This document shows, piece after piece, positions 1 to 7,852 of a stretch of DNA of 64,000 bases (position 1 is its first letter; each line of letters begins with the position of its first letter). The stretch is from NCBI GenBank assembly GCA_963795195.1, contig CAWCGU010000006.1:372001-436000 (forward strand), read 5' to 3'. A model generated the notes under the pieces. It was given only the letters and a program-made list of their open reading frames with translations, searched no databases and was not told the origin of the DNA. Source of the stretch: CAWCGU01 sp963795195. GTDB taxonomy: Bacteria > Actinomycetota > Thermoleophilia > Solirubrobacterales > 70-9. The position numbers and the translations under genes were made by a program.

Positions 1-79
1 CAAGCCGTGCGCCCTCGGCGATCGGCTCGACTCCGGCATCCGCCCCGAGGGCGTCGAGCGCGACCACCGCGCCCGGCAT
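1..79 (-). CDS. plsX: Phosphate acyltransferase PlsX, N-terminus only
   Basis: Only the first 26 codons lie in the window. They read MPGAVVALDALGADAGVEP and onward, which fits the PlsX start pattern (hydrophobic strand, then ALDAxGxD). PlsX makes acyl-phosphate from acyl-ACP for membrane phospholipid synthesis. The ATG lies 9 bases after the rpmF stop, and rpmF-plsX is a classic conserved pair, which supports the call more than the short sequence alone. The gene continues off the left edge. Confidence 0.78.
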   Translation of the reverse strand, partial: MPGAVVALDALGADAGVEPIAEGARL

Positions 80-88
80 CCGGCTGAC

Positions 89-298
89 CTACTCTCCCGG
101 CTCGGCGCCCGGGAGGTCCGGCGCGTCGAATTCGACCACCTGACGCCCGGCATACGTGCCGCAGACCGGGCAAACACGATGCGGGAGCCGCGGACTGTGG
201 CACTGCGGGCACTCGTTCAGACGCGGTGCACTGACCGAGTAGTTCGCGCGCCTCTTGTCGCGGCGTGTGCTGGTCTGTCGTCGCTTGGGGACTGCCAT
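89..298 (-). CDS. rpmF: 50S ribosomal protein L32
   Basis: 69-residue L32 of the large ribosomal subunit. The start MAVPKRRQTSTRRDKRRAN is diagnostic. Cys30, Cys33, Cys43 and Cys46 form two CxxC pairs, so this is the zinc-binding form. The open frame extends upstream, but the ATG at 298 begins the family-typical MAVPK sequence. The acidic C-terminal tail (DAPDLPGAEPGE) is somewhat longer than in many L32 proteins. It sits between an unknown membrane protein gene and plsX, in a yceD-X-rpmF-plsX operon. Confidence 0.97.
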   Translation of the reverse strand: MAVPKRRQTSTRRDKRRANYSVSAPRLNECPQCHSPRLPHRVCPVCGTYAGRQVVEFDAPDLPGAEPGE

Positions 299-336
299 GA
301 GCGGTGCGGAATGGTAGCGGCGTGGGATTGCGACGC

Positions 337-1176
337 CTAAGGCGCCGGCACGCACTCCTGAATCTTGTTCACGTCGCCACCGGCCTTCTGGATGCAGTCG
401 AAGACCTCCTTGGCCTGGTCGATCGCCTCCTGCGCCTCGTCTGGGATCGCCGGCTGCGGGAGCGGCAGTGGGTCCGGCGCCCCTGGCGCGCCACCCTCGT
501 CGCCGAAGGGCCTGACGTTGCCGCCGTCGAGCTCGGCTTCGAAAACGACGCCTGTGCGCCCGTCTGCGTCGGCTGTGATCACCCAGCGCTTCTCGTCGAT
601 GGCCGGAATCGGATCGAGCACGGCGGAGATCAGCTCGGCTCGGCGGTCGCCGGTCACGTTCGCGAGGCCCCGTGTGATCCGGGCGATCGCCTTGGGGGAG
701 AGGTCCGAGAGCGGGAAGTCCTCGTCGCGCAGCGACCCCGCGCCGCTGACCCGCACGCGAACCGGCTGCAGCTCTCCTGTCAGCGGCGAATACGTGTAGC
801 CGATCGCCTTCTCACCGTCCCGCAGGTGGAACTCGACGCCCCCGAGCGTCACCGCCACGCGTACGAGCGGCGCTTCGGGGCCGGCCTTCTGCTCGAGGGA
901 GCGCACGATGGCGGCGAAGCCGGCCCCGGTCCGGGGATCCGGATTGTCGGAGCCGACCTCGGGCACGCTGAACTCCGGGAAATCGGGGATCTCGATGTCG
1001 ATGACCGGGCCCGACTCGGTTTCGAGCTCCGGAGGGTCGATCAGGCCATCGAGATCGGCGTCCTGGAGCGCGGAGACGGCGAAGTAGCCCCCGACTCCGA
1101 AAACGAGCAGCGAGGCGGCGGTGGCGAGGAACTTCTTCCCCCCCGGTCCGAAGGTGCCCTCCTCCCGGTAGCCCAT
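337..1176 (-). CDS. Unknown membrane-anchored protein
   Basis: I do not recognise this protein of about 279 residues. One hydrophobic segment (about residues 16-36, LATAASLLVFGVGGYFAVSA) near a short basic N-terminus suggests a single-pass membrane protein with an outside domain. An acidic Pro/Glu/Asp-rich stretch follows, then a mixed domain, a Pro-rich linker, and a C-terminal segment with two cysteines (DCIQ...QECVPAP). The ATG at 1176 overlaps the yceD stop (TGATG); a TTG one codon upstream is an alternative start. Its place between yceD and rpmF, which are usually adjacent, suggests co-transcription with ribosome and lipid genes. No catalytic motif is visible. Confidence 0.8.
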   Translation of the reverse strand: MGYREEGTFGPGGKKFLATAASLLVFGVGGYFAVSALQDADLDGLIDPPELETESGPVIDIEIPDFPEFSVPEVGSDNPDPRTGAGFAAIVRSLEQKAGPEAPLVRVAVTLGGVEFHLRDGEKAIGYTYSPLTGELQPVRVRVSGAGSLRDEDFPLSDLSPKAIARITRGLANVTGDRRAELISAVLDPIPAIDEKRWVITADADGRTGVVFEAELDGGNVRPFGDEGGAPGAPDPLPLPQPAIPDEAQEAIDQAKEVFDCIQKAGGDVNKIQECVPAP

Positions 1177-1709
1177 CAATCCTCCGTTTTCTTGATTTCG
1201 AGCTCAGCGAGCCTCGCAAAACGCGGGTCGCGCGGCGGCTCGTGTCTGTGCTCGGAGGCGTCGGCGTCATTCAGCGAGGCGCCACAGACCGGACACAGGC
1301 CGGCGCACTCACTGCGGCAGAGGAAGCGGTCAGGCATCGCCAGGGCGAGAGCGTCGTGCGACCAGGCCGCCAGATCAAGCTCGCCCTCATCGACGTAGGG
1401 ACTGATCAGCTCCTCGGACTCCGCAGCTCTTTGCTCGACCTCGCGGGCCTCGACCTTGACCAGAACCTCGGCGGGTTCCAAGCAGAGCACGCATGGCCCC
1501 TGCATCAGCGCCTCGAAGCGCAGCCGCATCGCAAAGCCCGTTGCGGTCCTCGAGATCTCGAGGCGCGCCGGAACGGTCTCCCCAGACGGCTGATAGGACT
1601 GACCACCGTACTCGAGCCGTCCGGGACGCAGTTCGAAGTCGAATCGCCTGCCCTCTCCGGCCGAAAGAACAAGGCGGTCGAGGTTGATGCTGTCGGAGAT
1701 CGCTGCCAT
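1176..1709 (-). CDS. yceD: YceD/DUF177 family protein (23S rRNA accumulation)
   Basis: 177-residue DUF177/YceD protein, a family linked to accumulation of 23S rRNA and encoded next to rpmF in many bacteria. Two cysteine clusters are visible: Cys73/Cys76 (CVLC) and Cys131, Cys135, Cys139, Cys142 in a CRSECAGLCPVCG stretch, which probably bind zinc. The acidic ISPYVDEGELDLAAW segment is typical of the family. It starts 17 bases from the divergent methyltransferase gene and its stop overlaps the next start. Family assignment is firm; the exact molecular role is not established for this lineage. Confidence 0.9.
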   Translation of the reverse strand: MAAISDSINLDRLVLSAGEGRRFDFELRPGRLEYGGQSYQPSGETVPARLEISRTATGFAMRLRFEALMQGPCVLCLEPAEVLVKVEAREVEQRAAESEELISPYVDEGELDLAAWSHDALALAMPDRFLCRSECAGLCPVCGASLNDADASEHRHEPPRDPRFARLAELEIKKTED

Positions 1710-1726
1710 CCTGCAACCGAGACTAG

Positions 1727-2290
1727 ATGACCATAAGAGGCAAAGCAGACGGACGGTTCCACTGGAAGGGGGAGAGCTACCTCGAGGAGATCCGGGCAGA
1801 GGTTCCCCGCTACGACGAGCTCCAGGCAGCGGCGATCGCGGCGATCGGAGAGCCGCCGATCGAGGTGCTCGAGTTCGGCGCCGGGACGGGTGAAACGACT
1901 CGGCGGCTGCTCGAGCGCTATCCCGACGCCGACGTCACCGCCCTCGACTCGAGTGCGGAGATGATCTTTCGGGCGCGCGAACTCGGAATCAACGTGCGCC
2001 TCGCGCGGATGGAGGACCCGCTGCCGGACGGGCCCTGGGACCTGGTGATAAGCGTGCTCACGGTGCACCACCTCGAGTCCGACCAAAAGCGCGACCTCTT
2101 CCGCCGAGTGCGCGAACATGCGAAGGCGATCGTGATCGGTGATGTCGTCGCGGCCGACGTCCAGGTGGCGCCGCTCACCGAGGGTGTGGATTTCCCCGAC
2201 TCGGCGTCTGACCTCGCGGAATGGTGTGGCGGCGAAGTCGTCTGGCAGGCTGACGATCTGGCGGTCATTCGCGCCGTCTACATCAACTGA
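1727..2290 (+). CDS. Class I SAM-dependent methyltransferase
   Basis: 187-residue small methyltransferase. Motif I (VLEFGAGTGETTRRLL, about residues 45-60), the acidic residue ending strand 2 (VTALDSSAEMI) and the post-motif segment (WDLVISVLTVHHLESDQK) define a Rossmann-fold SAM-binding domain. The substrate cannot be told from sequence. It is one of the few plus-strand genes here, divergent from yceD with 17 bases between starts and convergent with the secreted glycosidase. Confidence 0.88.
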   Translation: MTIRGKADGRFHWKGESYLEEIRAEVPRYDELQAAAIAAIGEPPIEVLEFGAGTGETTRRLLERYPDADVTALDSSAEMIFRARELGINVRLARMEDPLPDGPWDLVISVLTVHHLESDQKRDLFRRVREHAKAIVIGDVVAADVQVAPLTEGVDFPDSASDLAEWCGGEVVWQADDLAVIRAVYIN

Positions 2291-2313
2291 AACACGCTCC
2301 CAGGGCGTAGTGG

Positions 2314-3858
2314 TCAGCCGCAGCGGCCCGGGAAGGTGCCGACCGCCCGGCCGAGCGCGCAATAGGCGGGCTTCGGATCGCCGTTGGCCCGAACGACACC
2401 GCGGTGGTCGATGCCCCGGCCGATGTCGGTTTCGCTCTCGAAGAACCGGTGGACGATCACGACCGGGATGTTAGAAAGCCGTCGCAGGGTGTTGTAGAGC
2501 TCCGCCAGAATCCGCCCCTGGCCTTCCTCGTCGGTTTCCTCGGTAGAGGAAATCCCGTACTCGGTGACCCAGACGGGGAGCGAACCGGCGCCGTTGGCCG
2601 ACATGACCTTGCGGAGGCGGCCGATCTGCTGGCGCATGTTGAGCGAGTGGTCGGCGACGTCACCGAAGTAGACGTGCGTGCCGATCGCATCGATGTGCGG
2701 GCCGATGCCGCCGGCGGCGAAGACATCGCGCAGGAACTGGTCGAAGGCGATGCGACTGCCGTCTGGCTGGCTGTTGGCCAGGGGTGAGAGCCCGGCGGTG
2801 ACGATCGGGATGTTCGGCGCCAACTGATTGATACGGGCCGCGGCCTCACGGACCATGCGCGCGTAGAAGGCGGCGTCCGGCTTGGGCGCGTAGTAGGGCT
2901 CCCAGTTGGGCTCGTTCCAGATCTCGATCGAGAAGGCCTGCGGGTAGCGGGCGGCGAGTTCGCCCATGAAGTCGGCGTAGTCGTCCAGATGGTCGGCGTC
3001 TGGCGGCGTCACCGGGGAACAGGACGTTTTGTTGGGGGTCCCCTGGGCCCAGCAGGGGGTGCCGAGCGGAACGAACATCGGCCTCACCCCCGCCGCCAGC
3101 ATGTCCCGGATGACGACGTCGTAGGGGCCCCAGTTGTAGGTGTTGGGCTGCGGTTCAGCGATCGACCAGTCGATGGTGAAGCGAATCACCTGCGTCCCGA
3201 TATCGGTCGCGAGACCGAGCCTCGAGTACTTGCCCTGCTGCACCCAGTCATCGTTGAATCCGAATACGGGGGTCGAAGCCTGGGATTCCGGGAGCAGCGG
3301 CTCGGCCTCCTCGATCTCGTTCGCGCAGCCTCCGAGGTCCCACTTCCGGGTCTTCTTGGTGTAGGTCGCGACATCCTTGCAGCGGTAGGGAACCCCGCCC
3401 TCGCGGGTGCCCTGGGCCCGCCACTCGAAGCTGTAGACGCCCTTTTCAAACTTGCCGTTGAGAATCGCGGTCGGCTTCAGGCCGGCGCCGATCAGCAGGT
3501 CCCAGAGCTCTTCCTGAGGGCAGGTGTCGAGTACGAGCTTGCGGGCCTTTCGTTTCGGGAAGTAAGTGGCGAAGCCGCTGCAGCTGTACTTCGGTCCGTC
3601 GGTGTACGTGCCCTCGACACGCCACTCGCAGCGGTACTTGGTCGGGCCCTTCTTGCGGCAGGGAAGAACCTGCTTGACCTTGAACCCCTGGGCGCTCAGC
3701 GCTCGAGTGACCTGACCCTTGATCTTCCGGGGCAGCGGGTCGCGTGCACCACTGGCGACGGCGCTGCTCAACAACAGCCCGACGATCACACCCGTAAGCG
3801 CGACCGCTGACGCCTTCGTCCGCCTACGCCCTTTGATCTGTCCCCTGCCTGGCTGCAT
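2314..3858 (-). CDS. Secreted clan GH-A glycoside hydrolase with two N-terminal Cys-rich repeats
   Basis: 514 residues. An N-terminal basic stretch and hydrophobic segment (VALTGVIVGLLLSSAVASG) form a signal peptide. Two related modules of about 60 residues follow (about residues 50-110 and 125-180), each with a Y/F-x-C-x-WR or FEWR core and a C-containing YxC...ATY strand. The rest is a TIM-barrel glycosidase: IEIWNEPNW carries the likely acid/base Glu316 and VWVTEYGIS the likely nucleophile Glu433, the usual clan GH-A spacing (GH5/39/51-like). Substrate unknown. The two N-terminal modules may bind cell wall or carbohydrate; that is a guess. Confidence 0.87.
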   Translation of the reverse strand: MQPGRGQIKGRRRTKASAVALTGVIVGLLLSSAVASGARDPLPRKIKGQVTRALSAQGFKVKQVLPCRKKGPTKYRCEWRVEGTYTDGPKYSCSGFATYFPKRKARKLVLDTCPQEELWDLLIGAGLKPTAILNGKFEKGVYSFEWRAQGTREGGVPYRCKDVATYTKKTRKWDLGGCANEIEEAEPLLPESQASTPVFGFNDDWVQQGKYSRLGLATDIGTQVIRFTIDWSIAEPQPNTYNWGPYDVVIRDMLAAGVRPMFVPLGTPCWAQGTPNKTSCSPVTPPDADHLDDYADFMGELAARYPQAFSIEIWNEPNWEPYYAPKPDAAFYARMVREAAARINQLAPNIPIVTAGLSPLANSQPDGSRIAFDQFLRDVFAAGGIGPHIDAIGTHVYFGDVADHSLNMRQQIGRLRKVMSANGAGSLPVWVTEYGISSTEETDEEGQGRILAELYNTLRRLSNIPVVIVHRFFESETDIGRGIDHRGVVRANGDPKPAYCALGRAVGTFPGRCG

Positions 3859-3923
3859 TCCCTAGCTCCATCCGCCCCTTAGCCCGTGCCTGCTTTTTCA
3901 TGATACCCATCGGCATCCGTGCG

Positions 3924-4268
3924 TCAACCGTTAGCGTAGCCCGGCCTGTTGACCTCGAGCTTGCGCCGCACATGTGCCTGCAGCGCCTGCACAACCGCGT
4001 CGAGCTTGGGGTCAAGCTCGCCGCTTCGAATCGCCTTCGCAAGCTCGGCCCCCGACGTCTGCGGGCGTCCAAGCAACTCCTCGAAGAGCCGGGAGTCCTC
4101 TCGCTGCGAACCGTCACCGGCTCGGATCTCGCGCGCAACCACCGCGCAGACGTTGGCCGCAACCAGCGTCTTGAAGCGCTGCTCGGCCGGCACATGCGGC
4201 CGCAGTTCGGCGTACAGGTACTCAGCGAGCGCCTCGAGCAACTCCGGCGCAGTGGGCATGTCCTGCAT
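3924..4268 (-). CDS. DUF6285 family protein
   Basis: 114-residue helical protein starting MQDMPTAPELLEALAEYL. This kind of small protein (assigned DUF6285 from memory) commonly follows an ACAD10-like aminoglycoside-phosphotransferase-fold gene, as here. The ATG overlaps the upstream stop (TGATG), so the two are translationally coupled. No catalytic motif is visible. Its partner suggests a role in acyl-CoA or hydroxyacyl metabolism. The 65 bases between its stop and the glycosidase start show nothing notable. Confidence 0.75.
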   Translation of the reverse strand: MQDMPTAPELLEALAEYLYAELRPHVPAEQRFKTLVAANVCAVVAREIRAGDGSQREDSRLFEELLGRPQTSGAELAKAIRSGELDPKLDAVVQALQAHVRRKLEVNRPGYANG

Positions 4269-5266
4269 CAGCCGGTCGCCCCGATGAGAGCAAGGAGATC
4301 CCACTCCGGTTCGCAGATCCGCCGCCCGAGCGAAGCCAGCTCGGCGCTTCGACGCTTGCCGGTGAGGTGGTCGTGGGCCTGGCGCGCGCAGATCACCGCC
4401 CACTTGGCGTTGCCCATCGCCTCCCACCAGCGCAGGCGGGCGGCGTCGGGCTTGACACCGCCGGCCTGCTCGTAGGCGTCGAGAAAGCTCTCGAGATCAC
4501 CGACGCCCGCGACCCGCCGGTCATCGTTGCCAAACCGCCACGAACGGATGCACATCCAGCCGATGTCCTCGGCCGGATCCCCGAGGTGGGCGAGCTCCCA
4601 GTCGATGACGGCAGCAAGGCCGTCCTCGTCGACGATGAAGTTGCCGAGCCGAAAGTCCCCGTGAACGAGCGTCGCACGCGGTGCGGGCGGCGGCGCGTTC
4701 AGGCGCAGCCAGCGTAGACCAGCTTCCGTGGCGGGCAGCGGCGCGCCCACTTCGTCGAGCTGCTTCTCCCAAAACTCGCAGGCCGCGAGCGCTGGGTTCC
4801 CTCCGACCCCGTCGGCCGGCAACTCACCGGCGGACTCTGGGTCGACGGCATGGATTGCAGCCAGCGCTTGCGCAAGATCACCGGGCAGGCGCTCGCGAGC
4901 GGCTGCAAAGACGTCGCGGCGAAGCACCCGCGGAGCGACCGACTCGCCCTCGACGTGGCGCATCAGATATCCGGCGCTGCCAAACCGCCCGCCGGCCGGC
5001 TCGAAGTGCAGTGGCGGCGCGACGGGGACGCCCGCCGCCGCGGCGGCCCTGATCACCTTGGTCTCACCGTCCAGCGCCGTGAAGGTCTCCTCGCCGCCCG
5101 GATCACGACGCAACACATAACGCTCACCGTCCGCGGCGACCGCAAACGTCTGGCGCGACGCGCCCCCGGGAATCAGCTTGAGTGAGAGTTCGGCAGGCTC
5201 GTGGCCTCCGACCTGCGCGAGGACCTCGCGCACCCCCGCCTCGAGCTGATCGCCGGCCTCCGTCAT
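4268..5266 (-). CDS. APH-fold phosphotransferase, ACAD10/11-like
   Basis: 332-residue kinase-like protein. The phosphate loop region (LIPGGASRQTFAVAADGERYVLRR), the catalytic Brenner-type motif LVHGDFRLGNFIVD and the metal-binding AVIDWELAHLGDP are all intact. This is the pattern of the phosphotransferase family related to the kinase part of ACAD10/ACAD11, thought to phosphorylate hydroxyacyl-CoA, rather than of antibiotic kinases. Coupled to the DUF6285 gene. The 97 bases on its 5' side, to the hydrolase stop, contain no gene. Confidence 0.88.
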   Translation of the reverse strand: MTEAGDQLEAGVREVLAQVGGHEPAELSLKLIPGGASRQTFAVAADGERYVLRRDPGGEETFTALDGETKVIRAAAAAGVPVAPPLHFEPAGGRFGSAGYLMRHVEGESVAPRVLRRDVFAAARERLPGDLAQALAAIHAVDPESAGELPADGVGGNPALAACEFWEKQLDEVGAPLPATEAGLRWLRLNAPPPAPRATLVHGDFRLGNFIVDEDGLAAVIDWELAHLGDPAEDIGWMCIRSWRFGNDDRRVAGVGDLESFLDAYEQAGGVKPDAARLRWWEAMGNAKWAVICARQAHDHLTGKRRSAELASLGRRICEPEWDLLALIGATG

Positions 5267-5363
5267 CTCGCGGCCGAGGCTACCGGCATGCCATCGGCAC
5301 GGGGTCTCGGGACGGGCCCCAGGGGACTGCGACAGATCTGACTGACGCGGCGGTCTGCCGCGG

Positions 5364-6206
5364 TCAGCCGGTGTGGGCGTCGAGCCAGTCGGCGATCTCG
5401 GCGATCACCTCGTCGCGCTCCGGCTCATTGAGGATCTCGTGGAGCAAGCCCGGCCAGTCGCGCAGGGTGACGTCGTCGGATCCGATCTCTTCAGCGAGCA
5501 TGTGGCTGCCGTCTGGAGCCACGATCGGGTCGGTCGACGAGTACATGATCAGCGTCGGCACCGTGATCCGCGCTACCCGAGTCTGGAAGCTCTCGACCTC
5601 GTTGCCGAGTTCGGCGACCGTCTTGGCGGGCAGCCTGCCGTGGAAGTTGAGCGGGTCCTCGACGTACTTGCGGACCTCCTTCCGATCGCGGCTGACCCCG
5701 TCTGCATCGACTCCGTAGACACCGAGCTTGGGGGCCACGCGGGCGAGGAGGCGGCCGATCGCAACAGTGCCCGGTGCCGTCTTGATCGTCGCCACGGGAT
5801 TGGAGACGATGAGCGCTGAGAGCTTGCGTGCGTTGCGAATCGCGTAGCCGATCGCCACGGTACCGCCCATGCTGTGGCCCAGCACGACCGGCTTGGCCTT
5901 GGGCAGCTCCGCGCCTGCGAGTTCGACCAGCTCGTCGAAATCCTCGACCAGATCCTCGAAGCGCTCGATCAGCACCGGGTGGCCGCCCGAGCGGCCGTGA
6001 CCGCGATGGTCAAGCGCCCAGAGCGAGTAGCCGCGCTCGTTCAGAGCCGCGGCGACGTGCGCGTAGCGCCCCGAGTGCTCGGAGGCGCCGTGGGCGAGCA
6101 CGACCGTCGCCCGCGGCTCGTCGGCCGTCCAGGCCTGCCACCAGATCTCGACCCCGCCGGCGCCCTTGAAGGTGCCGGAGGCCGTCGCTTTCGCCTCAGT
6201 GGTCAG
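5364..6206 (-). CDS. Monoacylglycerol-lipase-like alpha/beta hydrolase, start codon uncertain
   Basis: Serine hydrolase with LAHGASEHSGRY (oxyanion region), LDHRGHGRSGG and the nucleophile elbow VLGHSMGGTVA, typical of monoacylglycerol lipase-like enzymes. Family N-termini usually read TFKGAGGxEIxWQAW, and exactly this lies upstream of the first canonical start (GTG at 6101, which would cut into the core fold). The frame is open only back to the sepIVA-like stop (TGA at 6216-6218, same frame) and holds no ATG, GTG or TTG, only a CTG at 6206, used here. A CTG start, readthrough, or a sequence error are possible. The fold assignment is sure; the start is not. Confidence 0.82.
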   Translation of the reverse strand: MTTEAKATASGTFKGAGGVEIWWQAWTADEPRATVVLAHGASEHSGRYAHVAAALNERGYSLWALDHRGHGRSGGHPVLIERFEDLVEDFDELVELAGAELPKAKPVVLGHSMGGTVAIGYAIRNARKLSALIVSNPVATIKTAPGTVAIGRLLARVAPKLGVYGVDADGVSRDRKEVRKYVEDPLNFHGRLPAKTVAELGNEVESFQTRVARITVPTLIMYSSTDPIVAPDGSHMLAEEIGSDDVTLRDWPGLLHEILNEPERDEVIAEIADWLDAHTG

Positions 6207-6215
6207 AGCGACGGC

Positions 6216-6683
6216 TCAGCCGACTTCGGCCGGCTCTTCGTCGCGACCGGCGAGCCGGTCGCGACCGCGGCGCACGGCGGCGAGGAACTTCTCGAGGTTG
6301 ACCTCGAGCGTGGAAAGAATCTCGTCGGCGTAGTCCTCGGCGCCTAGCCGGATGCCGCGCTCGGTCTCGCGTGCGTCCTCGATGATCTCCTCGGCAGCGC
6401 GCTCGGCCTGCTTGTAGACCTCCTGCTCGGAGATCAACTGGGCCTGCTGCTCGCGGGCCTCCTTGACGATGCGCTCGGCCTCGCGCTTGGCCTCGGCGAG
6501 CATCTCCTGGCGCTCCTTGACGATCCAGCGCGCCTGCTTAATCTCCTCAGGGATCGTTGCCCGCATCTGATCGAGCAGGTCATAGATCTCCTCGCGGTCG
6601 ACGCGCACCTGATCGGTGAGCGGCACGGGCCGCGCGTTGTGAATGAGATCGTCGAGTTTGTCTATGAGGACGAGGACGTCCAT
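6216..6683 (-). CDS. sepIVA: SepIVA/DivIVA-like coiled-coil division protein
   Basis: 155 residues. The N-terminus (MDVLVLIDKLDDLIHNARPVPLTDQVRVDREEIYDLLD) followed by a long charged coiled coil (about residues 45-140, rich in E/A/R/K with QQAQLISEQEV) matches the actinobacterial SepIVA type, a septation factor in mycobacteria. Its place beside coaD and the yceD gene fits the mycobacterial neighbourhood. Cytoplasmic, with no membrane segment. It is easily mistaken for an ATP synthase subunit b. The 113 bases on its 5' side, to the coaD stop, contain no gene. Confidence 0.8.
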   Translation of the reverse strand: MDVLVLIDKLDDLIHNARPVPLTDQVRVDREEIYDLLDQMRATIPEEIKQARWIVKERQEMLAEAKREAERIVKEAREQQAQLISEQEVYKQAERAAEEIIEDARETERGIRLGAEDYADEILSTLEVNLEKFLAAVRRGRDRLAGRDEEPAEVG

Positions 6684-6796
6684 AATGCTCCGGGAAGCTT
6701 ACGCACTGTGTTGACGCGAAAGACGGCAGGGTGGATCTTCGCCGCTACGGTGCAAGCTCCTGCCCAACTCGTAGCTTGACGCCTGAGCAGGAACGG

Positions 6797-7294
6797 TCAG
6801 CCGCGCGAAAGGCGGTCTGCAAGCACGCTTGCGACGGCGTCGGGCACGAGATCCGTGACGTCGCCGCCAAAGGTGGCGATCTCCTTAACGCCTGTGGAGG
6901 ACAGAAAGCTGTACTGCGGCGAGGCGATGATGTAGACGCTTTCGATCTCCGGGTCGAGCTTGCGGTTGAGCTGGTTCATCTCGAACTCGTACTCGAAGTC
7001 CGAGATCGCACGAAGCCCTTTCACGATCGCGGTCGCACCCTGATTGCGGGCGAACTGGACAAGCAGCTCCGAAAACGTCTCGACCTCGACGTTTGCAAGA
7101 TCCTTGGTCGCCTCGACGAGAAAATCACGCCGTTCCGATGCCGTGAAAAGGGGCTGCGACTTGCGGACCTGCACATCGACAACGCCGACGACCAGCAGGT
7201 CGAACACCTTCGAGGCGCGGCGGATGATGTCCATGTGCCCGTTGGTGACCGGGTCGTAGCTGCCCGGGCAGATCGCCTTGCGTCCGTTGCTCAT
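6797..7294 (-). CDS. coaD: Phosphopantetheine adenylyltransferase
   Basis: 165 residues. Catalyses the penultimate step of coenzyme A synthesis. It has PGSYDPVTNGHMDII (nucleotidyltransferase T/HxGH motif), VKGLRAISDFEYEFEMNQLNRKL, and the C-terminal SFLSSTGVKEIATFGGDVTDLVP typical of CoaD. The start MSNGRKAICPGSYDPV is canonical. Its ATG overlaps the 3' end of rsmD (stop at 7291) by 4 bases, so the two are coupled. Confidence 0.97.
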   Translation of the reverse strand: MSNGRKAICPGSYDPVTNGHMDIIRRASKVFDLLVVGVVDVQVRKSQPLFTASERRDFLVEATKDLANVEVETFSELLVQFARNQGATAIVKGLRAISDFEYEFEMNQLNRKLDPEIESVYIIASPQYSFLSSTGVKEIATFGGDVTDLVPDAVASVLADRLSRG

Positions 7295-7824
7295 CGGCTC
7301 TCCCGCGAGTCGTAGATGCGCACCGAGGTGTCGCCGTAGCCACGATCGATCTTCAGGGGCAACGGCAACCCCAGCGGCCGCGCCGTCGAGCTCTCCACCA
7401 TCACGCGCCCGCCCTTGGCGAGCCGCTGCGGGATGTATTTCGCGAGATCTGCCTCAAGACGGTCGGCGAGTCTATACGGGGGGTCGCAGAGCACGAGGTC
7501 GAACTGCCGCTGCGACCGCTTCAGATAGCGCTGGGCGTCGACTCGCACGACCTCGCAGCGATCGGAGAGCCCGAGGTCGCCGACGTTCCGCTCAGCGATA
7601 TCAATCTCCGTGTCAACCAGCACCGCACTCGCGGCCCCGCGCGAGAGCGCCTCGATCGCCAGCGCCCCCGTGCCGGCGAAGAGATCGAGCACGCGCGCGC
7701 CCTCGACGTCGGCCAGGATCGAGAAGATCGCCTCCCGCACCTTGTCCGACGTGGGGCGCACGTCTCGGCCACGGCCCGGCGATGTCAGGCGCCGGCCCTT
7801 GAACTCTCCAGCAACGATCCTCAT
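7291..7824 (-). CDS. rsmD: 16S rRNA (guanine966-N2)-methyltransferase RsmD
   Basis: 177 residues from the ATG at 7824, which begins the family-typical MRIVAGEFKGRRLTSP. It has the RPTSDKVREAIFSIL segment, motif I VLDLFAGTGALAIEALSRGA, and the catalytic DLVLCDPPY. It methylates G966 of 16S rRNA. The frame is open further upstream into the recG end, but that part has no similarity to the family. recG-rsmD-coaD order is conserved in actinobacteria. Confidence 0.96.
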   Translation of the reverse strand: MRIVAGEFKGRRLTSPGRGRDVRPTSDKVREAIFSILADVEGARVLDLFAGTGALAIEALSRGAASAVLVDTEIDIAERNVGDLGLSDRCEVVRVDAQRYLKRSQRQFDLVLCDPPYRLADRLEADLAKYIPQRLAKGGRVMVESSTARPLGLPLPLKIDRGYGDTSVRIYDSRESR

Positions 7825-7852
7825 GCCAGCCAATATGCCCGAGTGGACGTTG

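Noticed and set aside
6216..6683. ATP synthase subunit b
   Set aside because: The long charged coiled coil gives this impression, but there is no N-terminal membrane segment and no atp genes nearby; the SepIVA-like N-terminus and the coaD neighbourhood fit better.
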